Shown piece after piece: positions 6,872 to 8,066 of a DNA stretch of 8,066 bases. Position 1 is the stretch's first letter; the number at the start of each line of letters is the position of its first letter. The DNA is from an uncultured bacterium (GTDB lineage: Bacteria > Actinomycetota > UBA4738 > HRBIN12). The DNA is taken from NCBI GenBank assembly GCA_937881155.1, contig CALGFI010000107.1, positions 1 through 8,066 of the forward strand. Direction: 5' to 3'. The translations under genes and the position numbers were made by a program. The notes beneath the pieces were generated by a model, which saw only the letters and a list, made by a program, of their open reading frames with translations, searched no databases and was not told the origin of the DNA.

Positions 6872-6900
6872 GACCGGTCCGGCGGCCGTGAGGTTCCGAG
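6872..6900 (-). promoter_or_regulatory. ECF-type promoter candidate for the membrane-protein gene
   Basis: On the minus strand CTCGGAAC (6900-6893), 16 bases, then CGGTC (6876-6872). GGAAC about 16-17 bases before a GTC/GTT-type box is the usual layout of ECF sigma promoters. Transcription would start near 6865, about 26 bases before the ATG at 6839, with the Shine-Dalgarno site in between. The same element with identical spacing precedes the ECF sigma gene at 7191-7219. Confidence 0.55.
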
Positions 6901-6920
6901 GAAATGTCGGAGGGGGGTTC

Positions 6921-6932
6921 TACGATCGCAGG
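6921..6932 (+). promoter_or_regulatory. -10 box placing the transcript start at the GTG of the small gene
   Basis: TACGAT (6921-6926) is followed by six bases and then GTG at 6933, the spacing expected for a leaderless transcript. The hexamer equals the one before the DUF5318-like gene. No good -35 is visible. The upstream part of this promoter would abut the GGAAC element of the opposite-strand promoter. Confidence 0.4.
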
Positions 6933-7184
6933 GTGGGTCAGGTCATCGAGCTTTCGGACTGGCGGGAGGCGCGTGAGCGCGACCCCGTCGCGCGCCTGGA
7001 GCGGGCGATCGCCCGCCTGGAGGCCCACCTCGAGCGCGGAAGCGGCCGCATCGGAAGGCGCGTCGAGGCCGAGCTCCTGGCCATCACCGGCGCGATGACC
7101 GCCGGCCTCCAGGACCAGGCCGCCGAGCGCGCCGAGCGTCTGACCGAGCGCCTCGACCACCCCTCTGCCCGCCTCTCGAGCTAG
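6933..7184 (+). CDS. small charged helical (coiled-coil-like) protein, function unknown
   Basis: An 83-residue protein I cannot assign to a family. After MGQVIELSDWREARERD (1-17) it is almost entirely Ala/Glu/Arg/Leu-rich, for example PVARLERAIARLEAHLERG (18-36), and should form long amphipathic helices. There is no signal peptide, membrane helix or cysteine, so it is probably cytoplasmic. I chose the GTG at 6933 because a TACGAT box lies exactly where a leaderless start would need it. An ATG at 6870 is in frame but its extra residues cross the divergent promoter region. It is divergent from the membrane-protein gene and ends 9 bases before the GGAAC element of the sigma promoter. Base composition and third-position GC fit a real gene, but its reality rests on that and on position only. 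Confidence 0.6.
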   Translation: MGQVIELSDWREARERDPVARLERAIARLEAHLERGSGRIGRRVEAELLAITGAMTAGLQDQAAERAERLTERLDHPSARLSS

Positions 7185-7190
7185 GCACGG

Positions 7191-7219
7191 CTCGGAACAA
7201 ACCAGCCGAACCCCCGGTC
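7191..7219 (+). promoter_or_regulatory. ECF-type promoter candidate upstream of the sigma gene (autoregulation)
   Basis: CTCGGAAC (7191-7198), 16 bases, CGGTC (7215-7219): identical in both blocks and in spacing to the element at 6872-6900 on the other strand. Transcription would start near 7226, giving a leader of about 124 bases before the GTG at 7350. The CGGTC overlaps an inverted repeat CGGTCC/GGACCG (7215-7233). Confidence 0.55.
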
Positions 7220-7233
7220 CTACGGGCGGACCG
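7215..7233 (+). repeat. inverted repeat overlapping the -10 of the ECF-type promoter
   Basis: CGGTCC (7215-7220) and GGACCG (7228-7233) are perfect complements around a 7-base loop. No T tract follows, so it is not a typical terminator. It may be an operator or chance; the left arm contains the CGGTC promoter box. Confidence 0.25.
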
Positions 7234-7272
7234 AGAGATGGAAGAGGAGGCCCGCCCGCGTCGCGACGCCGT

Positions 7273-7290
7273 CCCCGCAGGTCAGCGGGG
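7273..7290 (+). repeat. GC-rich hairpin in the sigma leader
   Basis: CCCCGC (7273-7278) and GCGGGG (7285-7290) pair around a 6-base loop and are followed by TATTCGGG. The T tract is too short for a clear terminator. It would sit in the 5' leader made from the ECF-type promoter and just upstream of a possible TACGCT -10 box (7314-7319). The 165 bases between the two genes (7185-7349) otherwise hold only the promoter elements listed. Confidence 0.3.
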
Positions 7291-7349
7291 TATTCGGGCG
7301 TGCTCCGCGGGGCTACGCTTGCGTGGCCGGCCGGACCGAGAGGGACGAC

Positions 7350-7874
7350 GTGCAGGACCCCGACCCGCGCACGATCGCGCGCGCCCGCGAGGGCGACCTC
7401 GACGCGTTCGAGGACCTCGTGCGGCGGTACCAGGGCGACCTGTGGCGCTTCGCCTTCCACTTCACGCGGGACCGCGCCCTGGCCGAGGACGTCACTCAGG
7501 AGGCGTTCCTCCGAGCCTTCCGGTTCCTGAAGGGCTTCCGCGGCGACTCCAAGTTCACGAGCTGGTTGTTCCGGATCGCGCGGAACTGCGCGATGGACGC
7601 CATCAAGGCCCGAAAGGCGCACTTCGAGAAGGAGCCGGCCGCGCCCCTCGCCTCGACGGACCCGCAGACCCGAGTCGAGCTGCAGGCAGCGCTCTCGGCC
7701 GTGGGCGAGGAGCACCGCGAGCCGTTCCTGTTGATCGAGGTCTTCGGCCTTTCCTATCAGGAGGCCGCCGACGTCCTGGGGGTGCGCGTCGGGACCGTGA
7801 AGAGTCGGATGCATCGAGCCCGCAAGGCCATGATGGGCGCGCTCGCGCTGGAGGAGGACGCCGGTGGATCATGA
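7350..7874 (+). CDS. ECF-family RNA polymerase sigma factor
   Basis: A 174-residue sigma-70 family protein with only regions 2 and 4, as in ECF (extracytoplasmic function) sigma factors. Region 2 spans about 16-86 and includes DAFEDLVRRYQGDLWRFAF (18-36), AEDVTQEAFLRAFRF (45-59) and SWLFRIARNCAMD (71-83). Region 4 spans about 112-163 with the helix-turn-helix LSYQEAADVLGVRVGTVKSR (134-153). The start is GTG at 7350, preceded by AGAGGG (7339-7344) 5 bases upstream. An in-frame GTG at 7323 would add nine residues but lies too close to the possible TACGCT -10 box (7314-7319). The gene overlaps the anti-sigma gene by 11 bases, the usual arrangement for a sigma factor held inactive by its partner. 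Upstream lies an ECF-type promoter candidate, suggesting self-activation. The stimulus cannot be read from the sequence. Confidence 0.93.
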   Translation: MQDPDPRTIARAREGDLDAFEDLVRRYQGDLWRFAFHFTRDRALAEDVTQEAFLRAFRFLKGFRGDSKFTSWLFRIARNCAMDAIKARKAHFEKEPAAPLASTDPQTRVELQAALSAVGEEHREPFLLIEVFGLSYQEAADVLGVRVGTVKSRMHRARKAMMGALALEEDAGGS

Positions 7875-8066
7875 ACGCGCCGAGCGCCTGATCTCCGAGC
7901 GCCTCGACGGCGAGCGGCTCTCGTCGCGCGACACCGTCGCGCTCGAACGCCATCTCGAGACGTGTGCCGAGTGTCGCGCGTTCGAACGTGGCGCGTACCG
8001 GCTGCGCGATGCCGCGCGGTTCGAGATCGCGCCCGCGGTGCCCGACCTCGTCGAGCAGATCATGAC
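7864..8066 (+). CDS. zinc-finger anti-sigma factor, N-terminal part (3' end off the right edge)
   Basis: The first 67 residues of a likely anti-sigma factor that binds and inhibits the sigma factor encoded just upstream. The N-terminus DHERAERLISERLDGERLSS (2-21) followed by H30-x3-C34-x2-C37 is the zinc-binding anti-sigma (zf-HC2 type) signature. The rest, including any membrane helix or sensor domain, lies beyond the window, so it is unknown whether it is membrane bound or a redox-sensing soluble type. The start is GTG at 7864, overlapping the sigma stop (7872-7874) by 11 bases. The ATG at 7871 reads only six codons before a stop and is not the start. Confidence 0.85.
   Translation, partial: MDHERAERLISERLDGERLSSRDTVALERHLETCAECRAFERGAYRLRDAARFEIAPAVPDLVEQIM

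Noticed and set aside
7273..7294. Rho-independent terminator after the small helical gene
   Set aside because: The hairpin is good but only TATT follows, and it lies about 90 bases past the stop, downstream of the sigma promoter candidate.
6840..7814. Long upstream extension of the membrane-protein frame (604 codons in all)
   Set aside because: It is antisense to the sigma factor and the small helical gene. The signal peptide begins exactly at the ATG at 6839, which has a Shine-Dalgarno site.
7871..7891. ATG at 7871 as start of the anti-sigma gene (ATGA overlap)
   Set aside because: This frame stops after six codons, whereas GTG at 7864 opens the frame with the H-x3-C-x2-C motif.
1..8066. 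CRISPR arrays, insertion sequences, tRNA or rRNA genes
   Set aside because: I saw no regularly spaced repeats, transposase motifs, terminal repeats or RNA-gene sequences anywhere in the window.

Overview
This is a GC-rich chromosomal window with GTG starts, gene overlaps of 4 or 11 bases, TANNNT-type -10 boxes close to start codons, and a DUF5318-type gene. Together with a secretin-less Flp/Tad pilus operon, this points to an actinomycete (Actinomycetota). The class or genus cannot be told from the sequence. No phage, transposon, CRISPR or tRNA/rRNA signal was seen.

Left part, minus strand, about 5412 down to 417: a compact Flp/Tad (type IVb) pilus operon. In transcription order it holds a CpaE/TadZ-like ATPase, the CpaF/TadA secretion ATPase, the platform proteins TadB and TadC, the small Flp pilin, a TadE-like pseudopilin and a second TadE/TadG-like pseudopilin. 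The order matches the Mycobacterium tuberculosis Rv3660c-Rv3654c locus as I remember it. Most junctions are 4-base stop/start overlaps. The pilin is the exception: it has a 14-base gap carrying the strongest Shine-Dalgarno sequence of the operon. No prepilin peptidase, CpaB or secretin is present. The tadE reading frame carries an apparent one-base deletion near 869. Restoring it gives a normal TadE C-terminus and another GTGA overlap with the next gene. Downstream on the same strand a DUF5318-like double CxxC protein runs off the left edge (371 to 1).

Middle, 5413-6003: a 234-base divergent intergenic region, then a plus-strand single-domain cupin gene. Its stop codon shares the palindrome CTAG with the stop of the next, convergent gene.

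Right part, 6000-8066: a minus-strand gene for a secreted-then-anchored membrane protein (signal peptide, extracytoplasmic domain, coiled coil, C-terminal membrane helix); a divergent small helical protein; then an ECF sigma factor overlapping a zinc-finger anti-sigma gene that runs off the right edge. The most interesting signal here is a matched pair of ECF-type promoter candidates, CTCGGAAC-N16-CGGTC. One precedes the sigma gene and the other precedes the membrane-protein gene on the opposite strand. They suggest a self-activating ECF sigma/anti-sigma pair whose regulon includes its neighbour.
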